Source of the DNA: Anammoximicrobium sp032229885 | GTDB lineage: Bacteria > Planctomycetota > Planctomycetia > Pirellulales > Pirellulaceae | Reading direction: 5' to 3' | NCBI GenBank assembly: GCA_032229885.1 | Contig: JAVYAJ010000074.1 | Location: 1 to 28,398, forward strand | Length of the DNA: 28,398 nucleotides | Part shown: piece by piece, positions 8,826-17,269 of the stretch | Layout of the letters: the number at the start of each line of letters is the position of its first letter | How positions within the stretch are numbered: position 1 is the first letter of the stretch | Position numbers and translations under genes: made by a program | Notes under the pieces: model-generated | Databases searched by the model: none | The model's input: only the letters and a program-made list of their open reading frames with translations | Told to the model about the DNA's origin: nothing

Positions 8826-10304
8826 ATGTTTGATTCACTGCAAGACGGGTTGAAGGCGGCCTTTAAGAGCTTGCGCGGCAAGGGCAAGCTCAGCGAGGCC
8901 AATATGCGCGACGGCTTGCAGTTGGTCGAACAATCGCTGCTCGAGGCGGATGTCAGCTATTCCGTCGTCAAGCAGTTCATGGACGGCGTGTCGCAGCGGG
9001 CGCTGGGCGAAAAAGTCCTCCTCGCGCTCGACCCCAGCCAGCAGGTCGTGGGGATCGTCCATGACGAGTTGATCCGGTTGCTTGGGCCGGTCGACCCTTC
9101 GCTGCACCTCAAAAAAGACACCAATATCCTGATGCTGTGCGGCCTGCAGGGCTCAGGAAAGACCACCACGTGTGGCAAGCTAGCGCGACTGCTGTTGGAC
9201 AACAACGTGCGGCCGATGCTGGTGGCCGCCGATCTTCAACGTCCGGCAGCCATCGATCAACTGCACGTGTTGGGCGAGCAGCTCGGCGTGCCCGTGTACT
9301 CGGAAAAAGGGGCTCAGGATCCGGTCAAGGTCTGCCACGAGGCCGTTCGCAAAGCTCGGGCAGAGGGCATCAAGGTCGTGATCTTGGACACGGCCGGGCG
9401 GTTGGCCATCGATCGCGAGCTGATGGACCAACTGCAGCGGATCGATGTCCGAGTCCAACCGGACCAAGTCTACCTCGTGGTCGACGGGATGACCGGCCAA
9501 GACGCCGTCAACAGCGCCAAGGCGTTTAATGATGCGTTGGAACTGGACGGGGTCATCATGACCAAGCTGGACGGCGACGCCCGCGGCGGCGCGTTGCTGT
9601 CGGTCAAGGCGGTGACTGGCGTGCCGATCAAGTTCATCGGCACGGGCGAGCACCTGGACGCGCTCACGCCGTTCCGGCCCGAAGGCATGGCGGGGCGCAT
9701 TTTGGGCTTGGGCGACGTCGTGGCGCTGGTCGAGGAAGTCCGCAAGGTTGTGGACGTCGAACAGCAACAGGCCCTCGAAGCCAAAATGCGGGCTGGCGAG
9801 TTCACGCTGGACGACTTCAAGACGCAGCTCGAGAACATGTCCAAGCCTGGCCTGGTGCAAAAGATGGTCGGCCTGATGCCGGGCATGGGCGAGATCCGCA
9901 AGCTGATCGAGCAAGAAGACACCGAAGGCGGAATACGTCAGGTCGTCGGCATCATCAACTCGATGACCGTCGACGAGCGGCGCAATCCCAAGATCATCGA
10001 TCCCAGCCGTCGCGCACGCATCGCGCGGGGGGCGGGTGTCGACGCGCCGCAGATCACCCAACTGTTGCGGCAGTACGACACGATGGCCCCGATCTTTCAG
10101 GCCTTGGCCGGCAAAGGGATGGGCGATCGTCTGGCGGCTATTCGCCAGTTGCAGAGCGCTGGGATGTTCGACCCCGGCAGCCACGGCCCGAAGATGAAGA
10201 AGGGGACCGGCAAGCGTTTAACCCCCAAGGAACGGGCACAGCTCAAGAAACAACGCGAAAGAGAACTCCGTCGCAAAAAACGGGCGGAAAAAGGAAAATC
10301 CTGA
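8826..10304 (+). CDS. ffh: Signal recognition particle GTPase Ffh (SRP54)
   Basis: This is the protein part of the bacterial signal recognition particle, which binds signal peptides at the ribosome and docks with FtsY at the membrane. The 492 residues show the N-domain four-helix bundle (1-90), the G domain with P-loop GLQGSGKTTTCGKLA (about 104-118), DTAGRL, and TKLDGDARGG, then the methionine-rich M domain from about residue 330 with MPGMGEIRKL and the RNA-binding RNPKIIDPSRRARIARGAG segment. The tail is highly basic. No good Shine-Dalgarno precedes the ATG, so initiation may be weak or leaderless-like. It is 30 bp upstream of rpsP and heads a conserved ffh-rpsP-trmD-rplS block. Confidence 0.97.
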   Translation: MFDSLQDGLKAAFKSLRGKGKLSEANMRDGLQLVEQSLLEADVSYSVVKQFMDGVSQRALGEKVLLALDPSQQVVGIVHDELIRLLGPVDPSLHLKKDTNILMLCGLQGSGKTTTCGKLARLLLDNNVRPMLVAADLQRPAAIDQLHVLGEQLGVPVYSEKGAQDPVKVCHEAVRKARAEGIKVVILDTAGRLAIDRELMDQLQRIDVRVQPDQVYLVVDGMTGQDAVNSAKAFNDALELDGVIMTKLDGDARGGALLSVKAVTGVPIKFIGTGEHLDALTPFRPEGMAGRILGLGDVVALVEEVRKVVDVEQQQALEAKMRAGEFTLDDFKTQLENMSKPGLVQKMVGLMPGMGEIRKLIEQEDTEGGIRQVVGIINSMTVDERRNPKIIDPSRRARIARGAGVDAPQITQLLRQYDTMAPIFQALAGKGMGDRLAAIRQLQSAGMFDPGSHGPKMKKGTGKRLTPKERAQLKKQRERELRRKKRAEKGKS

Positions 10305-10334
10305 CAGTCTTTCCCATAACAGGAGTCAATCTCA

Positions 10335-10823
10335 GTGGCAGTTCGAATCCGGATGAAGAAGATGGGGCGAAAACGGCAGCCGTTCTATCGCATCTGTGCG
10401 ATGGACGTGCGGGCCCCGCGAGACGGCAAGGTGATCGAAGAACTCGGCTATTATGATCCGTTGGTCAAGGAGACTGACGCACGGGCGATCCTGGACGGCG
10501 AGCGGATCAAGTACTGGCTAGGCGTCGGCGCCCAGCCTTCGGAAAAGGTCGCCGTCCTGATCAAAAAATACGGCGCGGACGGAACCCATCTCGAGCAGCA
10601 GAAAGCGGCCTTGGATCGGGTGAAAGCGTCCAAGCCCGTAGCGCCGCCGCCTCGCGTCGTGCCGCGTCCGGCGCCGGCCGCGCCGGTGGAACAGGCCGCG
10701 CAAGCGGAGCCGGTGGAACAGGCCGCGCAAGCGGAGCCGGCGGAACAGGCCGCGGCCGAGGCTTCCGCGAGCGCGGGCGACGCGCCGGCGAGCGCGGGCG
10801 AGTCGCCAGCGGCCGAGGCTTGA
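10335..10823 (+). CDS. rpsP: 30S ribosomal protein bS16 with Ala/Pro/Glu-rich tail
   Basis: The first 85 residues are a canonical bS16 (VRIRMKKMGRKRQPFYRICA, then GKVIEELGYYDPL and AILDGERIKYWLGVGAQPS), a small-subunit protein needed for assembly of the 16S 5' domain. The GTG start follows AGGAG at 10321-10325. The family is normally 80-100 residues; this one has 162 because of a low-complexity extension rich in Ala, Pro, Glu and Gln that includes 9-residue tandem repeats. The tail probably extends from the ribosome surface and is unlikely to fold. Such extensions are known in several high-GC bacteria. Directly downstream of ffh and 145 bp before trmD; rimM, often found between rpsP and trmD, is absent. 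Confidence 0.97.
   Translation: MAVRIRMKKMGRKRQPFYRICAMDVRAPRDGKVIEELGYYDPLVKETDARAILDGERIKYWLGVGAQPSEKVAVLIKKYGADGTHLEQQKAALDRVKASKPVAPPPRVVPRPAPAAPVEQAAQAEPVEQAAQAEPAEQAAAEASASAGDAPASAGESPAAEA
10686..10754 (+). repeat. 27-bp tandem repeat in the bS16 tail
   Basis: Units start at 10686, 10713 and 10740 (two and a half copies) and encode VEQAAQAEP, VEQAAQAEP and AEQAA. The first two are identical over the full unit, which suggests recent duplication; copy number could vary between strains without changing the frame. Confidence 0.8.
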
Positions 10824-10968
10824 GCCGATACGTCCTCGTCGGTCGAGCCTTGTCTGGAACGGAATCATCCTCCGCTGGACAAGGTCCGGATTGTCGCCCG
10901 CGGCGACAGCGAGCGCGCGGCGCGCAGCGATAACATCAGCCGAGACGGACGACCATCAGACACGATCC

Positions 10969-11739
10969 ATGCGTTTCGACGTCTTGACCCTGTTCCCGGG
11001 AGTCTTTCCGGGCTATTTGAATCAAAGCCTGCTTCGCAAGGCGATCGAGCGGGGGTTGGTGGAGGTCGCCGTCCACGACTTGCGACAGTGGTCGGGCGAC
11101 AAGCATCATAAGGTCGACGATCGACCGTTTGGCGGCGGTCCGGGGATGGTCCTGCGAGTCGAGCCAGTCGTCGAGGGCGTCGAGGCGATCCAGCCGTTGG
11201 ATCCGCGGCGCGGGCGGGTTGTCCTGCTCACGCCGCAGGGGCGGCGTTTGACGCAGCGAATCGTCGAAGAGTTGGCGGCGCAAAGGCGATTGATTCTGAT
11301 ATGTGGGCGATACGAAGGATTCGATCATCGCGTGATCGACATCCTGCAGCCTGACGAGATTTCCGTGGGCGACTTTGTGCTCAACGGCGGCGAAGTGGCG
11401 GCGATGGTGGTCATCGACGCGGTCATGCGGCTGGTGCCCGACGTGCTGGGACACCGCGACAGCAATGTCGACGACTCGTTTTCGTCCGGAAATCGGGGCT
11501 TGGAGAGTGCGCAATACACACGGCCGCGCGAGTACCGCGGCCATCGTGTTCCCGAAGTGCTGCTGACCGGCCATCATCGGGAGATCGCCGGGTGGCGACG
11601 GGAACAGAGCTACGAAAAAACGAGAAACCGGCGCGCGGATCTGCTGGACGACCAGCCGCCTCCCGCCGTCGGGCAGCTTCCAGAAAGGGTCGATGATGAA
11701 CCAAGACATCCGGAAATTGGTCGAGACGCCGTACCTTAA
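10969..11739 (+). CDS. trmD: tRNA (guanine-N1-)-methyltransferase TrmD
   Basis: TrmD methylates G37 of tRNAs with a G at position 36, including tRNA-Pro, to prevent frameshifting. The start MRFDVLTLFPGVF is the family N-terminus; an upstream in-frame start at 10891 would add 26 unrelated residues and is rejected. Visible motifs are DDRPFGGGPGMVL, LICGRYEGFDHRV and ISVGDFVLNGGE with the knotted SAM-binding site, and RPREYRGHRVPEVLLTGHH in the C-terminal domain. The last 30 residues are poorly conserved, and the final 47 bp overlap the start of rplS in another frame, which implies translational coupling. Length (256 residues) is typical. Confidence 0.96.
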   Translation: MRFDVLTLFPGVFPGYLNQSLLRKAIERGLVEVAVHDLRQWSGDKHHKVDDRPFGGGPGMVLRVEPVVEGVEAIQPLDPRRGRVVLLTPQGRRLTQRIVEELAAQRRLILICGRYEGFDHRVIDILQPDEISVGDFVLNGGEVAAMVVIDAVMRLVPDVLGHRDSNVDDSFSSGNRGLESAQYTRPREYRGHRVPEVLLTGHHREIAGWRREQSYEKTRNRRADLLDDQPPPAVGQLPERVDDEPRHPEIGRDAVP

Positions 11740-12088
11740 ATCGCAGGTTCCGCACTTCGAGATCGGCGACACGGTCGACGTGCACACCAAGATCTTGGAA
11801 GGGGCCAAGGAGCGGATTCAGATCTTCACCGGAACGGTGATTGCCCGCAGCGGCGGCGGCGCCTCGGAGATGTTCACGGTGCGGCGGATCGTCGCCGGCG
11901 AGGGCGTCGAGCGCAAGTTCCCGCTGCATTCGCCCCGGATCGACAAGGTCGAGGTCAAGCGATCGGGGGTCGTCCGCCGCGCCAAGCTGTACTTTTTGCG
12001 AGACCGCGTCGGCAAAGCTGTGCGGCTGAAAGAGCGCCGCCGCAGCGCCGACTCGACGGCCGCATCAGCGACCGGCGGACGGGACTAG
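11693..12088 (+). CDS. rplS: 50S ribosomal protein bL19
   Basis: bL19 lies at the subunit interface of the 50S particle. The sequence contains PHFEIGDTVDVHTKILEGAK, the IQIFTGTVIARSGGG strand, FTVRRIVAGEGVERKFPLHS, and KVEVKRSGVVRRAKLYFLRD, all standard. Two adjacent ATG codons (11693 and 11696) could start it; the AAAGGG at 11684-11689 suits either. It begins 47 bp inside trmD. The tail after KERRR is Ala/Ser-rich and lineage-specific. It is the last gene of the translation block; palindromic repeats follow within 80 bp. Confidence 0.96.
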   Translation: MMNQDIRKLVETPYLKSQVPHFEIGDTVDVHTKILEGAKERIQIFTGTVIARSGGGASEMFTVRRIVAGEGVERKFPLHSPRIDKVEVKRSGVVRRAKLYFLRDRVGKAVRLKERRRSADSTAASATGGRD

Positions 12089-12116
12089 TGCGTTGGCCAA
12101 CCGCAATTTTCGGGCC

Positions 12117-12170
12117 GTCGCACTTGCCAGCGTGCGAGATTGCCGCGGTCTGAAGACCACGGCTACTGTC
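12117..12170. repeat. Two adjacent palindromic repeats after rplS
   Basis: TCGCAC (12118-12123) pairs with GTGCGA (12132-12137), and CCGCGGTC (12143-12150) pairs with GACCACGG (12155-12162) with one mismatch. Both resemble dispersed repeats found between planctomycete genes. Lacking T-runs, they are at best factor-dependent or processing signals at the end of the rplS transcript. Confidence 0.5.
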
Positions 12171-12231
12171 ATATTCAGTGTTGACGAGGTACGAGGGACC
12201 ATTTGACTTCTCGATGGTGGGGGATCTGATC

Positions 12232-12492
12232 GTGGATCGAAAAGAAGTCTTGTCGCAATTGGCTGCCGGAAAACTGAGTCCCGACGAAGCCGACAGGCTG
12301 CTGGCCGACACGGAAAGGAAAACCGTGCTCAGTTGCAAGGTCAGCGACAAAGGCGCGATCAGTGTATACGGTCTCGGTCGGTTTCCTACGACGCTGTACG
12401 TCGAGCAGTGGGACAAGTTGTTGGCATTTGGTGACGAGATTCGCCGTTTTGCCAAAGAGCACGACGCCGAGCTCAAGAAAAAACCGAATTAG
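12232..12492 (+). CDS. Small SHOCT-like protein of unknown function
   Basis: The 86-residue product opens DRKEVLSQLAAGKLSPDEAD, the helix-turn-helix-like SHOCT pattern (a short hydrophobic helix, then Gly-Lys-Ile/Leu-Thr/Ser-x-x-Glu-Ala). It continues with KVSDKGAISVYGLGRFPTTL and YVEQWDKLLAFGDEIRRFAK, a combination I have seen in small cytosolic planctomycete proteins without assigned function. The GTG at 12232 is chosen because GGTGGGGG ends 8 bases upstream and the family starts here; ATG 12214 would add six residues and has no ribosome site. There are no membrane segments. It stands alone between repeat blocks and convergent to the histidine kinase gene. Confidence 0.65.
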   Translation: MDRKEVLSQLAAGKLSPDEADRLLADTERKTVLSCKVSDKGAISVYGLGRFPTTLYVEQWDKLLAFGDEIRRFAKEHDAELKKKPN

Positions 12493-12505
12493 CGACCAGC
12501 CCCCG

Positions 12506-12580
12506 GTTCACGACTGCCGGGTTCACGACTGCCGGGTTCACGACTGCCGGGTTCACGACTGCGGGGTTCACGACTGCGGG
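12506..12580. repeat. Five-copy 15-bp tandem repeat
   Basis: The unit GTTCACGACTGCCGG is repeated head to tail at 12506, 12521, 12536, 12551 and 12566; the last two copies end in GCGGG instead of GCCGG. It occupies the gap between two convergent genes and is not coding. There are no spacers, so this is a minisatellite and not a CRISPR array. Confidence 0.9.
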
Positions 12581-12597
12581 GCCGGTTTCCGGCATCG

Positions 12598-13755
12598 TTA
12601 TTTCCGGCGGTGCGAGCACATCGCGCAATCCGGCGCCGGCGTGATGATCTGCCGATTGTGGGGCAGATGTATCGCGACCCGCGTGCCGGTTCGCGGCGCG
12701 CTCTCGATCTGGACTTGCCCGCCGCACAGGTGGGCTCGAGCGCGAATGCCCGCCAGGCCAAAACAACCGGGCCGCGTCGTTTCGAGGTTGAATCCGCTGC
12801 CCCAGTCCTGTACCGTGATAACTAGCTCGGATAGGGCCGATTCGGGCTGGCAAACCTGCAGCTCGACCTGTGCGCGGCTCGATCCGCTGTGCCGCCGGAC
12901 ATTGGTCAGGCATTCTTGAACGATCCGATAGATGGCTAGCTCTGCTTCTTCGCCGAGTCGCGGAAACCGCGGATCGACCGACAAGTCGACCGAGAGATCG
13001 CCGAACCTCGAAGCCTGATGAGCCAAAGCCCGCAGGGCGCCGATCAACCCACTCGCGGTCAGATCCGGTGGCCGAACGTTGTCGATCAACCGTCGCGCCT
13101 CGGCCGTGGCTTCGCGCAGAGCATCAGCGACGGCGTCTAGCTTTGCCTCGTTACTCGGCCGACCCTGGTTGCGGCCCGCGCGGTAGGCTTCGAGCTGCAT
13201 CAACGCGGCGGCGGCGTGTTGCACGAAACCGTCATGGATTTCGTAGGCGATCAATTGTCGCTCGTGGGTCGCCAAGCCCAGCACGCGTTCGACCACATCC
13301 AGCCTGTCCTGTTGGGCTTGTTGCGCGGTGTATCGCTCGGTTACGTCGATCAGCACAGCCAGCAGGCATTCCGTATGATGGCAGACGACCGAAGTCTGCC
13401 AGACCGCCAGCCGCAAGGCCGTCCCGTCCAGACGTCGCCCTCGAATTTCGACCCCATCGACGCGTCTATTCCGCTTCATCAACTCGTTGATCTGCCGACG
13501 ATCTGCTAGCTCGGGAAACAGAAAGTCTGAGTTGCGTGCCCACAGTCGCGTAGCGTCGGCCCCCAGCAGGGCGTCGAGCGCTGGGTTGGTATACAACACA
13601 ACCCGGTCCGCGCATCGAATCAGAGCCGTGGCGACCGGCAATCGCTCGACGATCTGACGAAAGCCATCAGTCGATTCTTGCAACGCTTCGCAAAGCGGCC
13701 GCGGCTGTTTCGGCGTTCGTCTCGCGGTCGATTCGTCTCTGTATGGCATCGACAT
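12598..13755 (-). CDS. Cytoplasmic PAS-containing histidine kinase, NarL/DegS (HisKA_3) type
   Basis: The 385-residue protein has a PAS domain at about residues 30-145 (FRQIVERLPVATALIRCADR, then VLYTNPALDALLGADATRLW). Next is a dimerisation/phosphoacceptor helix with ERQLIAYEIHDGFVQHAAAA (phosphorylated His about residue 174), and a C-terminal HATPase with N-box QECLTNVRRHS (about 282-292), G1 DWGSGF and G2 GLAGIRAR. No transmembrane segment is present, so it senses a cytoplasmic cue. The ATG at 13755 has GAGGG 8-12 bases upstream; ATG 13791 lacks this. No response regulator lies nearby, so it is an orphan whose partner, probably a NarL-type regulator, is elsewhere. Confidence 0.88.
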   Translation of the reverse strand: MSMPYRDESTARRTPKQPRPLCEALQESTDGFRQIVERLPVATALIRCADRVVLYTNPALDALLGADATRLWARNSDFLFPELADRRQINELMKRNRRVDGVEIRGRRLDGTALRLAVWQTSVVCHHTECLLAVLIDVTERYTAQQAQQDRLDVVERVLGLATHERQLIAYEIHDGFVQHAAAALMQLEAYRAGRNQGRPSNEAKLDAVADALREATAEARRLIDNVRPPDLTASGLIGALRALAHQASRFGDLSVDLSVDPRFPRLGEEAELAIYRIVQECLTNVRRHSGSSRAQVELQVCQPESALSELVITVQDWGSGFNLETTRPGCFGLAGIRARAHLCGGQVQIESAPRTGTRVAIHLPHNRQIITPAPDCAMCSHRRK

Positions 13756-14188
13756 GGTCGGGCTGCCCTCGTTCGATCGCATCTCTCGCATTCACGCGAT
13801 GCTGTGCTGGGCACTTCTTCGCCCATCCACGAGCGTCTTCGTCCCGTTTAGCGCGTAACGACCACGCGAGATTTGCGGGGATCTTCCAGACCGTAAATCT
13901 CGCACACTGTCCGGCGACTTGGATCTGCCGCCAGCGGCTTACAATCGACGCAACCGTATCTTATTGTATCGTAATACCTCACTCGCGTCGAGTACCCGAT
14001 GGCACGTTTTCGGGGGGTGTTCGATGGCCGAAAGTCCAGCTTCGCACGGATCGGGCGGGGCGGTACGCCGCCCGGGACGCCGGCCCGACAACGACAGGCG
14101 CGTCGCGCGCCTCGAAAACCGTGGATTGGGTGTTGGTTCGCGGCCGCCGGGGAGCATCCCAGCGGCGCACGCGTGGCATACGGCGACA
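13756..14188. other. Gene-free stretch upstream of the histidine kinase
   Basis: No supported gene. An AT-richer patch carries a weak minus-strand promoter candidate for the kinase: TCGACG (13991-13986), 17-bp spacer, TACAAT (13968-13963), about 208 bases before its start codon. Nothing else is recognised. Confidence 0.4.
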
Positions 14189-15142
14189 TTACAGCCCGAA
14201 CACGTGTTGCATCTGTTCACGGACGGTCCGCAGTCGCTGGACGTCGCCGCCGTCCACTTCGGCGGTCGCCCAGCCGGCATAGCCGATGTCGTCCAGCGCC
14301 TGGCGGACCTGGGGCCACGGTAGATCGCCGTCGGTGATGTCGACGAACTTATTCGAGGCCCGGCTGAATCCTTTGACGTCCAGCTTGACGCACCGATGGC
14401 CCAGCGTCCGGATCCAATCGCCCGGCTGGCCGTACTTCCAGTGGTTGCCGATGTCGTAGTACATCCCGACCCAGGGGCTGTTGAAGCTGTCGATGAACTT
14501 GACATATCGCTCGGCGGTCTGTTCGGGGGGCGCGTCGTGGTCGTAGTGCATCCGATTCCAGACATTTTCCACCAAAATCGGCTGGCCTAGGGCGGCGGCG
14601 AGCGGGATCAGAGCCTTGATCTCCTGCTGACATCGCCCGTCGATCTCGTCCGCCGGCCCATCGTCGCCGCGTCCGACGACAATCAAAACACCGCTGCCTC
14701 CGGCGCCGTGAGCGACGCGCAGACAGTGCTCGATGTTCGCCCGGCCGCGGGCTCGTTCTTCGGGGTTGACGCTGGTCAGCCGCTGAGACCAATGGGCATG
14801 GTTGATCGCGTTATGGACAAAGACGCCTGATCGGGCGACCGCCTGGCGAGCCTGCTCGGGGCTGCACGCGGCTGCCTCGTCCAAATCCACGCCATCGAAC
14901 CCGGCCTCGCCCGCCAGACTCAGGCGGTCCGCCAGGTCGAGCTTCTGGCCGTTCCGCTCGGCTTTGATCATGCTCAGCTTGCATGCCAGCAGAATGCGTT
15001 TGCCTTCCGGCGGACGCACGATAGGCGCAGGGTCCGCAGCGGCCGTAGCGCCTGCCGGATCGACAACCGCCGTTCCCGCCATCACGGCGGCGCCGGCTGT
15101 CAGGAAACGACGACGATCGACGGTGGATTTCGATTCGAACAT
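14189..15142 (-). CDS. Tat-exported sugar phosphate isomerase/epimerase-like TIM-barrel protein
   Basis: The 317-residue protein belongs to the xylose-isomerase-like/AP-endonuclease-2 TIM-barrel superfamily, which isomerises or epimerises sugars with a divalent metal. The N-terminus VDRRRFLTAGAAVMAGTAVV is a twin-arginine signal, so it acts folded in the periplasm. Barrel landmarks are GFDGVDLDEA, ILVENVWNRM (metal ligand Glu), GMYYDIGNHW (metal ligand Asp), and WATAEVDGGD near the C-terminus (final Glu ligand). The start ATG 15142 follows AGAGGAG by six bases; an earlier frame start at 15235 would bury the Tat signal. It is downstream of the ROK kinase gene on the same strand with a 273-bp gap, and likely acts with it and the Gfo/Idh protein in sugar catabolism. 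The exact substrate is unknown. Confidence 0.85.
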   Translation of the reverse strand: MFESKSTVDRRRFLTAGAAVMAGTAVVDPAGATAAADPAPIVRPPEGKRILLACKLSMIKAERNGQKLDLADRLSLAGEAGFDGVDLDEAAACSPEQARQAVARSGVFVHNAINHAHWSQRLTSVNPEERARGRANIEHCLRVAHGAGGSGVLIVVGRGDDGPADEIDGRCQQEIKALIPLAAALGQPILVENVWNRMHYDHDAPPEQTAERYVKFIDSFNSPWVGMYYDIGNHWKYGQPGDWIRTLGHRCVKLDVKGFSRASNKFVDITDGDLPWPQVRQALDDIGYAGWATAEVDGGDVQRLRTVREQMQHVFGL

Positions 15143-15415
15143 GATCCAGGCTCCTCTCATGGCGCCGCCGCGGCAGGCTGTTCGCAAACACGTTTTACGC
15201 GCGACGTGCCTGCGCCGCTTTTCCACGGCCGACAAGGTTCGGTTCGGACTTGACTCGATCGTTCACTTGAACGGATTCGCGGATCCCGGAGGCAAGCAAC
15301 GTCTGGGCAGACCCGTCCGCGGCCTACGTCCTGGCGCCATCCTGGGCGGATGGCCGCGATGTCGCCAGGCGACCGGCGGCGCGGGAGGTCGAGACGCGCC
15401 GTGACATAACGGGAT

Positions 15416-16432
15416 TCAGGCGACAGGATCCGCCTCGCGCGGGGTGATCTTGCGTTTCCACGAGCGATTCTCTGCCCAGGCGGCGGCGCCGAGCGCTGAA
15501 GCGTCGTCGCCCAGTTTCGCCACGACCACCGTGAATTTGTCCGCCAGCGGGGGCATGCACGTATTGCGAGCCACCGTGGCCACCGGTTCCAGGAACAAGT
15601 CGGGCAACGCCTCGACCAGACCGCCTCCTAGGACGATCACGTCGGGGCACATGATGCTGACCAGGTTGCCGACCGCCGTTCCGATCTTCTCGGCGGCTTG
15701 ACGAACGATCTGCTCGATGACGGCGTCTCCTTCGCGGATCGCCTGCGCCAGCATGGCGCTGCGGATCTCGCTGACGTTCGAGCCGATCGCTTGCCGCAGA
15801 TGCGGCGCCTCGCCACGATAGGCGGCCTTGGCGGCTTCGGCCGCGATCGCCAATCTGCTGGCTTCCGTCTCCAGGCAACCGAAGTGCCCGCACCCGCACA
15901 GCGTGCCGCGGGGATTGATCTGAATATGGCCGATCTCCATGACCGAGCAGTACTTGCCGCGAAAGATCTTGCCCTTGTACACGCATCCCGCGCCGATGCC
16001 GGTGCCGGGAAAAACGCCGACGGCGCAGCGCGCGGATTTGGCCGCCCCAAAACGATATTCGCCGTACACACCGACATCCACGTCGTTGGCGATAAATACG
16101 GGGCAGCGGAATTCACGCTCGAGAATCTCGCGCAGCGGCATGTCTTCCCAACCCAAGTTCACCGCTTCGAGCAGCTTGCCGCTCTCCATTTCCACGGGGC
16201 CGGGAAACCCGACGCCGATCCCGCCCAACAGTGAACCGTCGATCGCCGCAGTCTCGATCGCCTTGCGAATCGTCTTGATGATCCGTTCCGCGCCGGCCTC
16301 GCTCCCGCCCTGGTCCTTGGTTCGCTTACGGTCCTGACCCAGCTCGCGAAAGTTGGCATCGTAGACCTTGGCCAACATCTTGGTTCCGCCCAGGTCGAAA
16401 CCTACCCAGTATGGCGGTTTTCGTTCGTCCAT
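15416..16432 (-). CDS. ROK family sugar kinase (glucokinase-like)
   Basis: ROK proteins phosphorylate hexoses with ATP or act as repressors; this one has no N-terminal HTH, so it is a kinase. It shows the phosphate-binding GFDLGGTK (residues 11-18), the catalytic Asp in FIANDVD (D117), the sugar-binding EIGHIQ with His169, and a complete zinc motif CGCGHFGC (C179, C181, C186). The adenosine motif VIVLGGGL lies in the C-terminal third. Length 338 is slightly above glucokinase (about 320). ATG 16432 is preferred over a TTG four codons upstream. The gene precedes the isomerase-like gene on the same strand. Glucose is the default substrate guess, with related hexoses or N-acetyl sugars possible. 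Confidence 0.9.
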   Translation of the reverse strand: MDERKPPYWVGFDLGGTKMLAKVYDANFRELGQDRKRTKDQGGSEAGAERIIKTIRKAIETAAIDGSLLGGIGVGFPGPVEMESGKLLEAVNLGWEDMPLREILEREFRCPVFIANDVDVGVYGEYRFGAAKSARCAVGVFPGTGIGAGCVYKGKIFRGKYCSVMEIGHIQINPRGTLCGCGHFGCLETEASRLAIAAEAAKAAYRGEAPHLRQAIGSNVSEIRSAMLAQAIREGDAVIEQIVRQAAEKIGTAVGNLVSIMCPDVIVLGGGLVEALPDLFLEPVATVARNTCMPPLADKFTVVVAKLGDDASALGAAAWAENRSWKRKITPREADPVA

Positions 16433-17098
16433 TGTCTGTTCCAATTCTGCCGTGGGTTATGGGGATCGGGATGCTGTGCCGGCCCGAGCACGCTTTGATC
16501 CGCCAGCCTGCCCGCGCCGGATGCGCATCCGGCGAAACCAAACCCTAAGATACCAGTTTTTCGTCGAGATGCGATTGGCTAGACTCAGAAACGGGCCGGC
16601 CTGAGTTAACGGGCAACACGCGGCAGGTCGTGCGAAAACGTGAGATGTTTCGGCGCGGACGATTGCGTGCTATAACTGGGTGCGGCAGAGAATCCTCGCG
16701 CGAACATTACGTTCTGTGCGGCAAGGACGGGCGGAAAACGCGTCCGACGAGGTGCAGCCCCAGTCGACGCGAGAACTGGCGTGCCCTGCGCAAGCGAGAG
16801 TTCCGGCGGCGGACGGGGCGACGGTGAAGCCGTCGGCGGTCGCGTCTGTCGCAGCCACCGCGGGCCTCCGCCGCTCGGGGGCTCAGCCGGCGCCGACGGT
16901 GCGTCCACCAGGCAATCTCACGCCTCCAGCCGCATTGCGGCCGGCCCACGGCGCGGGCCGGCCACGACGCCGCTGCGGCGAGCCTTCGGGGCCGCGGGGG
17001 GGGGCGCGGGGTGGCGCGGTGAAAAAGCCGGAGACTGCGGAGTTTAGGCGAACTTGGTTTTGCCAGGCTGTTGCGCAGCACGGACGACCGGAATCATC
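16433..17098. other. Gene-free stretch, first part, with a promoter-like site
   Basis: No gene is supported. An extended -10 element TGCTATAAC occurs at 16668-16676 on plus with only a weak -35 (TTTCGG at 16648-16653). The nearest plus-strand gene is over 700 bases away, so if real it would drive a long leader or an unannotated RNA. The stretch 16900-17010 is extremely GC-rich with a nine-G run near 16995. Confidence 0.4.
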
Positions 17099-17269
17099 TT
17101 GGCCGAAGGCCATCTTCAACGTAGCCTGGAGCAACGCCTCAGGAAGCACAGACGACAGCAACCGTGTTGGCCGAAGGCCATCTTCAACGTGTCACCTTCG
17201 CCCGCATGAATATGGCCTTCGGCCAACAGATGCTCGCGCGCGGCGCCAGTCCTGGGGCGTTACCCCAGG
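17099..17269. repeat. Cluster of palindromic repeats upstream of the Gfo/Idh gene
   Basis: A 24-bp sequence beginning TTGGCCGAAGGCCATC occurs directly repeated at 17099-17122 and 17167-17190, and its first 15 bases appear inverted at 17211-17225 (ATGGCCTTCGGCCAA). Each contains a TGGCC-GAA-GGCCA hairpin. A different stem, CCTGGGG/CCCCAGG with a 5-nt loop, follows at 17251-17269. Both types resemble high-copy intergenic repeats of planctomycetes. Confidence 0.75.

Noticed and set aside
1502..10304. A streptococcal-type sat operon linking satD with ffh
   Set aside because: A SatD-like gene and ffh both occur, but they are over 6 kb apart and separated by res, an integrase remnant, a tRNA and an oppositely oriented gene, so they are not one unit.
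12506..12580. Possible CRISPR array
   Set aside because: The 15-bp units are contiguous with no spacers, and no cas genes are in the window.
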